A DNA stretch of 64,000 nt from Acanthaster planci (lineage: Eukaryota; Echinodermata; Asteroidea; Valvatida; Acanthasteridae). The notes under the pieces were generated by a model. The model worked only from the letters and a program-made list of their open reading frames with translations, ran no database searches and had not been told where the DNA came from. The translations under genes and the position numbers were made by a program. The stretch lies in NCBI RefSeq assembly GCF_001949145.1, contig NW_019091362.1, positions 7,120,297 through 7,184,296 of the forward strand. Reading direction: 5' to 3'. Shown here one piece after another: positions 39,860 through 50,300 of this stretch. The number at the start of each line of letters is the position of its first letter. Within the stretch, counting starts at the first letter, position 1.

Positions 39860-42715
39860 GTCTGGCCCTCACGCACGGGATGGGACCAACGGCAAACGAG
39901 CTCGAGCACTATCACAATGTTCCAAGCCACGTACGGTTATAAAACTCGGACCATAAAATCATACATACGATCGCGAATGGGTGCTCCCCATCCCACTGCA
40001 GTGGGCCAGATTCCCCCCAACGCCTTGGCCAAGGCTAAGAGCAAGATTATCCAGGAAGCCGACTTGGAGATCAATGTACAGGAATACATGCGCACAACAT
40101 CTATAGTGTTCGTTTATGAGGGGCGCTTAAGACAAACGACAACCCCCATACGGGCCTACATGTAAGGTACAGGGGGTGATCGCGTGTGGGGTTCATTTTC
40201 CTGGCAAAAGTACCCGACAACTTTGCGAAGAACAACTTGCACAATAGGCCTACCGCCAAATAGGGACCTAAGGTACAAGAAGTGAGTTGATTTGTATTTC
40301 ATAAGGCCTGCCACTGGGAGAAACACGGAATACATTCATTTTTCAGACCAGGATGTTGATAAAAATGATTTAAAGGATGCATTTCAAGCTGAAACATTTT
40401 ATTTGGTCCTTACAAAATAATTCTAAAGAATGCATTTGACATTGTCAGTCTTTGTAGAAAATGGTAAAAAAATACACATCTAATACTAGCTAAGCAAAAC
40501 TTATTTACTGAAAGACATAGTTCAACTATATTTACCATCACCAATATACAGATGCACCATCAAATTCATAAATTCTTCAGAAAAGCGAGCAGAATACAGC
40601 AGTTCCAGTTTAAGTACATGTAAAAGAATGGAACTGCTTCGAAATTTAGACAAAAAAGAAAGGAATGTAAGACAAACCCTTTAGAGATCCATTCCATACC
40701 CTCCTCAAATTGTACAAAGAATAACAATCCAATATAACCACATGCATTTTCACAATGTTTAACAAGTTAATTTCACATTTCTTTAAAATAGCACTTTTTA
40801 ATAGAAAAATGGCTTTGGTACAAAAATATGGAAAAATTTTGTTCACCACCGTAAAGTTCACCTTTAATTAATAGCTCCAGGTGGAAATCAGGAATGACAA
40901 TGCTTTGGAATGTCCTGAATCCAATTCATTCGTTTAAACAAAAATTTTGCAATGGAATTACAGAAATACATGTACAAAATTCCAATTGCAGTTTAGATCA
41001 AATAAGCCATTATCTGACAACAGATAAAGAAAACCCATCAATTGAGTAATATTGTCTACTTGTTTCAGACATTTCCACAAATTAAAACAAAATTCATTGT
41101 TCTTCATTTAGAATCACTGAAAAAGGCATAACAGTAAATTAAATAAACAATGAACTTCAATGTCTGTCCAAGATAGTTTTTCTAAAGTGTAAGTTTTTGT
41201 CTTTCTTCCCCAAACAAAATATCCTTCGTCACCCATACAATGGGGTAAAGTTGGCCAACTTAGGACAATAAAATGTAAGAGCCCTTTTTATGACCGAATC
41301 TACTCTTACAGACAAATCCAGCCACATGAAAATGGTGCACCTGGGAAGGCTCCTTAAAATGTAATAACATTGCAAATACTGCACTTACACAACTTGACTG
41401 TACGATATCAATTTTGGTAACACTGGAATGATTTAATGATGTACAGTTGACTCTCTTTATAAAGAACACGGTTATAACAAAATGAACAGATTTTGAGAAT
41501 TCCACTTTCTTGAATTTTTGTTTTTCTTTTTTTCATCTCCTCTAATGACGAAGTTCTGGTTTAATAAAATAGTAATTCACATGGTCCCTCTAACTATCTT
41601 AAATAATGAGAATCAACTGTACATCTAAAATCAATGAATCTGATTACACCATTTATTTTAGAAGAAGTACTGAAATTAGACCCTGAATATGCACTTCGCG
41701 TTAGCAGTTATCCTTTGAAAGCAAGACTGCATTACAGTGTATTTACTTTAAAAAGTTTTACAGTAGAAAAGTACTCCACAGCTGACTTTGTTTTTCAATG
41801 TCCATCTGTAGGCTTGAATACATTTCCATCTTTGACCTGGACAGTTGCACAGCAGGAAGAAGGAAAGGACACACAGGACAGAATGGAAACGATAGATGGA
41901 CAGCAAGAGGAAGAAAACTATCCAAGAATGCCAAGCACAGAACAATGTTAGTTGGAGACATGGTAATAGGAGTATTGCTGGGCCAATTCAAAGGGGGATT
42001 TGCCACTAAATTACCTATGGATCCAGTTTTTTTTTTCTCCTGCTACTGTTCTCCATCTGTTTGTTGCTTATCTGAGCACTAGTGATTTTCAAAAAAGATA
42101 GGTGGCACAAAAAGTACTGGATATCATCATTTGACACATGGGGGCAATGTTCAATGCTGACAGCTTGGGACAACAGGCAGAACCCAGGATACAATGTGGA
42201 ATTACTTGGCAACAGTTAACTGAATTTTCCAGAATGAGTTTGCCGACTTAAAACATAATGAGAGATGTCATGCCCATCACATCCCCACTCCTCTTTTAGC
42301 AGTTAACAATGCCCCTTGTTCAGCATTGTTAGGCAGAACCCCTGTTAGTGAGTGAAAAGGAAGCAGAATAGCCCAAATCTATACATGTAGATAGAATTTG
42401 ACCTGTTCTTGCAGAGACAAGACAGTTGCAAAAATATATATAGATATGCAGTGAACATGGACCAACAAATATCAAGTGAGCTTTAGGATAGGTCCATATT
42501 AGTCTCTTCTTCAAGAGGAAACATGCCGTTTTGTGAGCTCTAAGCTTTTTTAGAACTCAACATTATCATACACTTAATTGTTAGTCTGGCTAGTCGAGAG
42601 GTAAGGTTATTCTGGTGACTGTTTTACAGCCTGAAGGAAAACCACAAATATGTCACAACAAAGGAGGGAAGGGTTCATGTGCATTTGTGTCGCTGTAAAG
42701 GATTGCCAGCTAAGA
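39860..42715. other. 3' flank between palindrome and FKBP gene
   Basis: AT-rich, few TACATG tracts, no recognisable gene. Open frames at 39839-40165 and 41634-41951 (plus strand) show no domain. The first starts inside the palindrome arm. Part of 40.3-42.7 kb could be a long minus-strand 3' UTR of the FKBP gene. Contains the TA-flanked element at 41444-41619. Confidence 0.5.
41444..41619. mobile_element. TA-flanked pogo/Tigger-like MITE, copy 2
   Basis: 176 bp with TA on each side. The left end CAGTTGACTCTCTTTATAAA and the inverted right end CAGTTGATTCTCATTATTTA form good terminal inverted repeats. The interior has cacggttataac and a T-rich core as in the copy at 16173-16356. A TA target site and CAGTTGA ends are typical of pogo-like Tc1/mariner relatives (known). 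Confidence 0.82.
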
Positions 42716-42721
42716 TTTATT
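42716..42721 (-). promoter_or_regulatory. Candidate FKBP polyadenylation signal
   Basis: AATAAA on the minus strand, about 55 nt after the FKBP stop codon. It would give a very short 3' UTR; signals further downstream may be used instead. Confidence 0.4.
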
Positions 42722-42776
42722 GTATGGCTGGAATTTCATCAAAAGGTAAAAAAAAAAAAACCATTTAAGGGCAGTC

Positions 42777-42932
42777 TCACAATTCAGTGTGCTGGTGGGG
42801 TGTAGGAAATTCTGCCTCTGAGAGGTGGTCATTGGTGTCAAGGTCATGCATCCGCATGAGTCCCTCGATCACTTGGTGCATGTCATCCTCTGTCATTCCC
42901 TCTGGGGCTTGCTTGGCAAAGAAACTCTTCAG
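42777..42932 (-). CDS. FKBP14: FKBP terminal exon: EF-hand 2 and HTEL
   Basis: 51 residues: LKSFFAKQAPEGMTEDDM, then RMHDLDTNDHLSEAEF (second EF loop) and PTPHQHTEL, TGA at 42779-42777. The helix-loop-helix spacing equals that of FKBP7/14. Acceptor ctggcatcag. Preceded by a 2.0-kb intron (42933-44954) holding GGATGGAT-type short repeats and no exon. Confidence 0.93.
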   Translation of the reverse strand: MKSFFAKQAPEGMTEDDMHQVIEGLMRMHDLDTNDHLSEAEFPTPHQHTEL

Positions 42933-45900
42933 CTGATGCCAGGGTGGAGGGGCAGAAAGAGTTGATGGTCCAAAAAGAGAGGGTGAGGGAATGGGGGTAT
43001 GGGCCGATAGGCAGAGGGGTAGAGCGAATAGGGCGTTGGATGGTTGGTTACATGAATGGATGGACGGACATGGATGGATGAGCGATGGATTTGGTACATG
43101 TATAATTGGTAAGGGCCGGATGGCAAATGTTACACATGAAAGAAATGGCATCCAGGCATGTGAAAACAAGTAAGAGGGAGAATTTGGAATGGTGAAGGGT
43201 GAGGAAAAAGGAAGGAATGATTAATTGTTGAAGCACGATAATGTCGAAGAAAAGGAAATAACACATACACATACATGTAAAAACATTCAAAATTCATCAT
43301 GATTAAACTTGGGCCCTTGAAATTCATTATAAGATATAAAATTGTCTTTGTCTTTGTCCTGATATTCAAATAATTTTTCTACATCATCATTGGCTTCCCC
43401 AAAAAACTGCTCTATCTGTGAATGATGAAGGATGCAATACGGAGAGATTATTAGGGAGGATCAAGTGTGGTAGGATAACAGTAGGTGATGTTGATGTTGT
43501 CAAGGTGTTGTTAATGGCGGCAATGGTAAGTAATGACAGTAAGATTATTAGGACCGTCATGGTTAAAAGAAAAAAAAAAAGCACACAATAGTGATAACAA
43601 TAATGGTGAAGATTATGGCATTAAGTTGGACACATCATTAGGCAAGTGATGAGAGGTGAGATACAAAACGTGTAAGATGACAACAAAGATAATTGCAATA
43701 TATGTACATGTCATGAGATTGTAATCGATACAAATCATTGAAAGTGAAAACCAGCAACCATTGGATGGGATTAGTAATTGGATATAGAAGGGAAGCAGAG
43801 ACAGGTGGTAAGATTAGTAAAAAAAAGTAAAAAAACAAAGTCAGTGTTGCATAACAAAGGTTGTCAAAAGAAGAAAGTTGAGATCAGCAGGTACGTCAAT
43901 GATGGAGAAGGGGGGGAAAAAGGAAAAAGAAATTGGCATTTTGTCAACAGAACGTGCATAAAATGATTAGAAATCTCAAAATCATTATTTCAGACGGGGA
44001 CTAATAAAGGACTGTTAAAATGTCTCACTATATAAAACCTTTTTTGAATGAAGGGGAAGTCTGAATGAATTGTTGAACCTTGGCACAAAAACATCACAAG
44101 GATGAAAATTAAGAATGGGTCAGTGGTATTTTGAAATAAGAATTAATCCCCTAACAAATTCTGTTAGTCCTGAAAGTGTACCAAGGTCACATTTGTACAA
44201 TCTCCAGTTCAATTTCTAACAAGGGCATTTTGTTTGAGCCAGGCCCAACGAGGGAACCAATTCTTTATTTAGGCAAAACACGTCACATTCACTAAGAATA
44301 CGGCCTTGGGCAAATTGTGGCTAAGTGTCACAAAGCGCTAGTCATCAATAACTAGCCAATCACAGAGGAGCACATCATCATTACACACAGTCCTGCAGAA
44401 GGTCAATGTTATGGATGACTGCATCTGAATAGCTGCAGTGTGCAACTTACACTGAGCTTCGCTGTGCAACCTGTTGAGGCCATGATCTGGCATCAACACA
44501 TGAAAGGCAGTGTTTCTTTCTACATGAATGTGAATTGAATGTGTCTACAGTGTAGTAAATGAATCAGCAGATTTTGTTAAAAGTGTTTTCCCTCGTGAAA
44601 CAGTTTATTTACAATTATCAAAATATCAAACTAACATCTACAATTTCATCTCCCTTAAAATATCCTCCTTGATTAATTGCAAGGCAAGTGTCTGTCAGCA
44701 ATATAGTCTTCAGGTTGGTACATATTTTGATGTTTTTGTAATTATTTTTAGGCAGAGGTTCAGAGACATCATTGCCACAATTTTAAAATAAAATCTTAAT
44801 TGTCAATTCTTAAACATGTGAAGTATCAGGTCCTAAAAGCTGCTTGTTTGCTAAAACTAAAACCCAATTACTCAAATTATTTGGTTTTTCACTGTCATGG
44901 TGACACAGCCAGAAGACACATAAAGAAATTGCATAATTTACTATTTCTACGTACCTCCTCTCTGGACAACTGATTGTTGTTATCCAAATCCATCTTGGTG
45001 AAAAGATTGACTGGTTCTTGATCCAGAATAGATCGTACCTTTACTTCATACACTGCTGGTCTATCCGTCTTGGGCTGTTCAAGTCCTGCTTTGTTGAAAA
45101 AAAGCATTCAAATACTTTGCTTTAAAATATTCATTAGCAGAAGTGATTGTTTTTGATAGAGATATCTGTAATTCCTTTTATCTTTACAATTTCGTTTTGG
45201 CTGAGGGATCCTGTCTCAAGAACTAAATTCTGTCTCAGTTAAAGGCTCTGTAATGCACTGACAGCAGTGACCCCATTGCAAGGCCAATGCAACAGGTCCC
45301 ACCACTGTTTATCGATTGAGGAAAGACAAGGCATTAGCACTTCATGGGGCTTCAAAAGGAGCAGGGTTTCCAACATCTACTGGGGTCGTGGGATGGTGCT
45401 TTTTGAAACATGTTCAAAGGCACCTTGATCGAACTCACAATACAATGTCTTTAATGAGACTTTTCGATGGTCATTTAATGCATTTACACTTTTGTCATTA
45501 CAACTGACATTGTGGCCACTAGAATCTAGATCTACATGTACATATGCATGTATTTAGCTCAAGCTGTCACAGATTTAACATATTTATGTGAAAGTCACAA
45601 AAATTCATGAAGAGATTGGTTCGTTTATATGTACCAGATTTGGGATCTACTTGCATCAGTGGTGACTCGGCCTGAATTATGATCTGTCGTTTCTCACCAA
45701 CACAGACATTTCTCAAGCCCTCAGTTAGACCTGGGAGCTTCTCATTGTCGCTAACTGCCAAGAATAATGGTCTCTCTTTTGAATAGCTGAAAAGAAATGG
45801 ATATTGAATGATGAAACAAATGTTAATCAAACAACACAAAGCAGCTGCTACAAATTGACTGAAAAATTGATGTTTTTACAGTAGGGAGAAAAAATGGGCT

Positions 45901-46374
45901 TTTTGGACTTTGCATATCATCCAGTCATTCATCTCCCAGTACTAGACATGACAGAACGTGGGTACAACAAGCATACGGCTTAGGTGACAACCAGAAATTT
46001 TAGTTTTACATATGAACACAAACTGACACATTATTTTCGGTAGCCCCTGCACAGCAATCTCTCTTTGATTAAAGGACTACCTACCTAGAATCAAATTCCT
46101 CGTAAGTTTCTCCATCATCACTCATCTGTTTGGCTACAAACTCCAGCTCTAACCAGTCACCTGGGAAAGCCATTCGGGGGCATTCACCCACCCGATCCAA
46201 GACAGTGACTGTAACACCCTCTTTAAACTCTGGCAAATCTGGAAATGAGTTTTTTGGAGGTACGGCATCGCCTCCTGCACCTTCTCCTTCATCCATCACA
46301 TCCGCTGAGGATGTTAGGCCTATTAAAAGTATGATCGCAAAATCAAGCAGGAGTGAAACGCTCTTCTTCATCAT
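42777..46374 (-). CDS. FKBP14: ER FKBP with two EF-hands and HTEL tail (FKBP7/14 type, whole coding region)
   Basis: Joined exons: 46374-46085, 45786-45635, 45088-44955, 42932-42777; 732 nt, 243 aa. Residues 1-24 form a signal peptide (MMKKSVSLLLDFAIILLIGL). The FKBP fold spans about 45-168 with GDWLELEF, EEFDSS, LPGLTEGLRNVCVGEKRQII and AVYEVKV in family order. EF-hand loops lie at DLDNNNQLSREE (181-192) and DLDTNDHLSEAE (222-233). The C-terminus HTEL is a KDEL-type retrieval signal. This layout is that of FKBP7/FKBP14 (211-222 aa), ER foldases and chaperones of collagen and other cargo. The Trp at the pocket floor is Leu (residue 117) and the Tyr of the usual AYG loop is missing, so isomerase activity may be weak or absent (inference). 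FKBP7 versus FKBP14 is not resolved by sequence; its divergent neighbour PLEKHA8 favours FKBP14. Confidence 0.9.
44955..45088 (-). CDS. FKBP14: FKBP coding exon 3: last FKBP strand and EF-hand 1
   Basis: Encodes GLEQPKTDRPAVYEVKVRSI and then FTKMDLDNNNQLSREE, a canonical 12-residue EF loop (D-x-D-x-N ... E). The acceptor is a tandem aagcag: exon start at 45088 adds one Ala, start at 45085 omits it; both are in frame. Donor GAG|GTACGT, phase 0. Confidence 0.9.
45635..45786 (-). CDS. FKBP14: FKBP coding exon 2: core of FKBP fold
   Basis: Encodes SYSKERPLFLAVSDNEKLPG and LTEGLRNVCVGEKRQIIIQA, then SPLMQVDPKS. The GLRNVCVGEKR block matches FKBP14 GLKGMCVGEKR. The pocket Trp is Leu (codon 45728-45726). 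Acceptor cttttcag; donor TCTG|GTACAT is a weaker GT site but keeps the frame. Confidence 0.9.
46085..46374 (-). CDS. FKBP14: FKBP coding exon 1: signal peptide and start of FKBP fold
   Basis: The start is the ATG at 46374 (a second ATG follows at 46371); the frame extends upstream only through non-ATG codons. Encodes the hydrophobic leader, an acidic/Gly spacer DEGEGAGGD, and the first beta strands through ETYEEFDS. Donor TCTAG|GTAGGT, phase 2. Confidence 0.9.
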
Positions 46375-47333
46375 TTTCAGATTTTGGCGATTGTTCTGCA
46401 CTTCGACTGGAAACTTTTAAAGACAAATACCACAAAAATCTGTTTTACTTCAAGTTTTCAAGCACAAGCTACTTCAAGCTGATTCACGTCATGGGGCGTG
46501 AGAGGGACAGATCGTGCACTACGTGTCCTAACTCAAGTGCCTAAGTTTTGTTCATTGTGCATGTGCCTCAACAACGTGACAGCTGAATGAACAATAACAA
46601 AGATGTGAAATTTTTTTAAACGCGCAGTTGATATATATGATGATATGAGTAGTTTGGATTTTTTGGCTGCCAGTCTGTTGAATAAAAGTTTTCCCCAGCA
46701 TATTTTGTAATTCAAGTCTATACATAATAAAATTAATGATATATCACGTGCTAGAATATACACAATTGATTTTGACCTAGCTATACGCACAAAAACAAAA
46801 CTTACAGTAGACTGGTGGTTTGTGTTACGCATTGTGTGAAATACAAATGGTGAATATGAAGACTGGACTCCAATCAAAAGTGTCTGTTTCATTATAGAAG
46901 GGGAACATGTTAATCACCAAATTCGGTTTCAACGTAAGGAAAAATCAGCACAAGGAAATATAAGGCAAAATAAGAAAATAAAGAGTTTAAATATAGCTTA
47001 TTTTTACTTAAGTAAAATTCAACAAATACTTCGGAATTGACGGATCAGTTATGTGTCACGCGGACCACGAGCAGAACGGGCTTCCCACCCCTCACATTTT
47101 TGGGACAGTCTAAGTCTGGAATAACATACGAACTACATGTTAGAAATCAATGAGCCTTTAACACCAAGTATATGTAAAATTTAAACTATTTGCTGACATG
47201 GCCGATCGCACTTTTGGTGGAAATAGATCATGGTCAAGCATCTGGATTGGGTGAATTTTGCATTCAAGCAAACAACGATTCTTGCAGTCCTCACGATATC
47301 CAGCAGATGAAGGACTTCGCTACTACTTGTACC
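46375..47333. promoter_or_regulatory. Divergent intergenic region between FKBP and PLEKHA8
   Basis: 959 bp between two start codons pointing away from each other, so it must hold both 5' UTRs and both promoters, possibly a shared bidirectional one. No TATA box is obvious near either start. A TGACGTGA element lies at 46484-46491. There are no TACATG clusters, in contrast to the region upstream of the kinase. Confidence 0.7.
46484..46491 (-). promoter_or_regulatory. TGACGTGA (UPRE-like) element
   Basis: An exact match to the TGACGTG(G/A) core bound by XBP1/ATF6 in the unfolded-protein response, 110 bp upstream of the FKBP start codon on its sense strand. The product is an ER-retained protein, so induction by ER stress would be sensible. 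An 8-bp match can occur by chance. Confidence 0.4.
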
Positions 47334-47382
47334 ATGGTTGAAATGCAAGGAGTGCTATTTAAGTGGACAAACTACCTGGCCG
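47334..47382 (+). CDS. PLEKHA8: PLEKHA8 coding exon 1
   Basis: [17 protein letters not shown]. The first ATG (accATGg) is an ideal initiation context. The second, three codons on, aligns with the vertebrate start (MEGVLYKW). Either could be used. Donor GCC G|GTCAGT. Confidence 0.92.
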
Positions 47383-50300
47383 GTCAGTAACTACAGACTA
47401 GTCTAGTGCATGCAAACATGGCAATTGCAACATAGCATGTGGCGGTACCGCCGCACCGTTATCTTATGGATGGCATCATCACATCCGTGATGTCTGTGCA
47501 TGCTGATTAGTGATTCTGTTGTCATGCTTGATGTGACCGAGTATGAGAATGATGAGCGTAGGGCAAGGGCGTAGGGCCATGCATACACTGATTTATTTTA
47601 ACTAAATGTACAAGTCATGAAATGTTCTGAATTAAAACTTCACCAGTTCAGTGAAAAGCTGTTTCTGTCATGAACAGGTGTAAGTCTAGCCTCAGGCCCT
47701 AATGAAACATGAAAACATATCATGGGTTACTCTGTTATCATGGTAGTTATCAGTTTTCCCGATTGAAATAAAGATTGCTCTCTTACCTTCCTGAATTAGC
47801 CAGTTCTTTTTGTTGTTTAACTCTTACTTTTTAATTCGATTCATAAAAATTTGTTTGTAGGTCAATTTATTTTCCTCTACGATAGCTCAGAAAATCAGTG
47901 TGTGCACCGTATGCAAGCTGAGGTGGAGTCTGTATTATTGCGGTATTGAGAAATGGTTTCTACGATGGCCTTTAAAGCACTTTGTTTATAAATGAAGATA
48001 AACAGAATAATTTAGTTTTCAGAGGAAACAAAATAACCTCATTTTGTGATATCGTTCCATTTTACTTGTAATTGACTTCATTTTTCCAGTCTCCTCCATA
48101 AAGATGCCAAATGCCGAGAAAATGAGACGGGATTAATTGCATTGTGTCACCTTACACTTATTAATTGCACAAGGAATGACTTCATTTCACCAGAACTTGT
48201 TTACCCCAATCTTAAATGCAGCAACATCTTTGACTTTCATCTTATTACTTTTAAAAATTGGCGACTGCGGAAAGAATGATAAATATGTGGGTGTCACAAA
48301 TTTCATATTCTTGGTGGACTCATTCTTGATAGATGTCTGAAACAGTTGTTAAAAATATCTGCTTTCTGAGTACTAATTCCCTGAAAGTTATAATCATCTC
48401 ATTAGACCTGAACTATTTCATTCAAAATTGATATTAGAGTTAATATCAGATATCAGAGGTACAATGTAATATCTAAATTTTACATATGTGAGGGAAATTG
48501 CTGTGAGATTTCATTTTCCGAGGTTCATTTTTGCTTGTTTTCCCAGGTTGGCAGCTGAGATGGTTTGTCTTAGACAAGGGCATCCTGGCCTATTACAAAT
48601 CCCAAGATGAGGTTCATCTGGGAAGTAAAGGCTCCATCAAAATTGCCTGCTGTGAAATATTAGGTAACTCTTCTTTCTGTTAGAAGTAAAGAAGTAAATG
48701 ATGTACATGCATATGAATTTATAACCATGCATAACTTACATAACTCCGCTTTTTTGCCTATAGGATGATATGTTTTTCCCAACACACCTGCCAGATTCTG
48801 TTAGTGGCCTCCTATATTATGCAGCAAATGTCAGGCTGACTTGAAAACCTTTCTGCCTAGTTTCCCTCAAGATTTCATCACATGGTGATAGATATACCGT
48901 TCAAAAATGGACAGAATTTTTTATTACAGCCATCAAGTTATACATGTGTTAGCCATGTTCTGTAAGATTTTTGGAAGTTAGACTGCTTGTTGCGGTTAGT
49001 CAATCTCTTGGTTTTGCATATTCTGAGTTGAGCAGTAACTGTTGTTTTTTCAAACGTTGTAAATTTGTTTGTTTATTTCTTGGTTTCTTTTTCCTAGTCC
49101 ATCCATCAGATATGTGCCGTCTGGATCTCATTATTCCCGGAGAGCAGCATTTATACATCCGAGGGACATCACCTGCAGAAAGGCAACAGTGGCTTGTGGC
49201 CTTGGGCTCTGCTAAAGCGTGTCTCACAGATGCCAAACAGCAACAGAAAGGTACGTAAACCCAGGATGTACATAGCCATATAGACTCATCTAGGCACAAG
49301 GACACCCTGCTTCCTTCTCCACTTCCTGTCCCCTCCCATCTCCCTTTCCCACTTCCACTTAGCTTCTCAGACTTTGACTGGACCGAAAACAATTAAATAC
49401 TGTAAATGTTAACTCTGACACCGATGGGACAAATTGAAAACCTGTCCATGCCCAAAAACTGGGCAGGGCAACCCTGCAGTATTCTGATGCAGGAGGGGCC
49501 CCCATTGAGTCAACTGAACATACATTTAGATATATGTGTATACATGTGTGTGGGCACTGCTTGCCACATCTGTGTTTACAAACTGAGTTAATCAGAGTAC
49601 CGAAAGGAAGCATCTCCAAATGACACAACGACTAACGACATCTCGCAAGCTAAGTTGTAAGCGCCTGTCATCATTCACTGATCATCAGTCTGTTGAATGA
49701 CAAGCAATCTGACATTATGAGGGCATGCCTTGGTTAACATAGCTCCATACTGGTGGGTGATATGTGGTGGACATTTATAATGATTCCTTGAATGCAGATC
49801 GCAATGAGGAACTCTTGAAGGCCAAAATGTCTGAGCTGCGCCTGTACTGTGACACACTCATGCAGAGTGTTGCCAATGTGAAGTTGTCGGCCAGCGCCGA
49901 AGAAGCTCCAGACATTGAGGTATGTATGCCACTCTAAAAACACTGGCATAATCCTACTCCTTCCGAATTGTTCAGAATCCATCAGTGAGGCCATTTGGAA
50001 TCCATCAGCAACTTTTACTTGACTTAGAGCTAAATTTCAGTGGAAGGTAGATGTTGAAGGACCCTGCCATGAGTGTAGGATGTTGGATGATTCAAGAAGG
50101 TTCCTAGCCAAATGCCTTGGCATTCAGGGTGAAGAGATTTTGAATTCACCTGATGTTGGGTTAAATAGATGCAACAAACTTTACTGAATTGCTAACTAGA
50201 ATGTGGGTTTTTATTAATCTCTCTTTTTTATGCAGATTGCCAAATTATTTTTCTCATTTCGTTGAATGTCTCATCCCAAATAGAAGCTGAATACATCCAC

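Noticed and set aside
39839-40165. 108-codon plus-strand open frame next to the palindrome
   Set aside because: Starts within the palindrome arm, no recognisable domain, no partner exons.
41634-41951. 105-codon plus-strand open frame
   Set aside because: No known domain; overlaps other frames of similar length on both strands and lies in probable FKBP 3' flank.
50236-50283. Earlier acceptor for PLEKHA8 exon 5 at 50234-50235
   Set aside because: Use of this AG reads into TGA within ten codons; the aaatag at 50283 keeps the frame.
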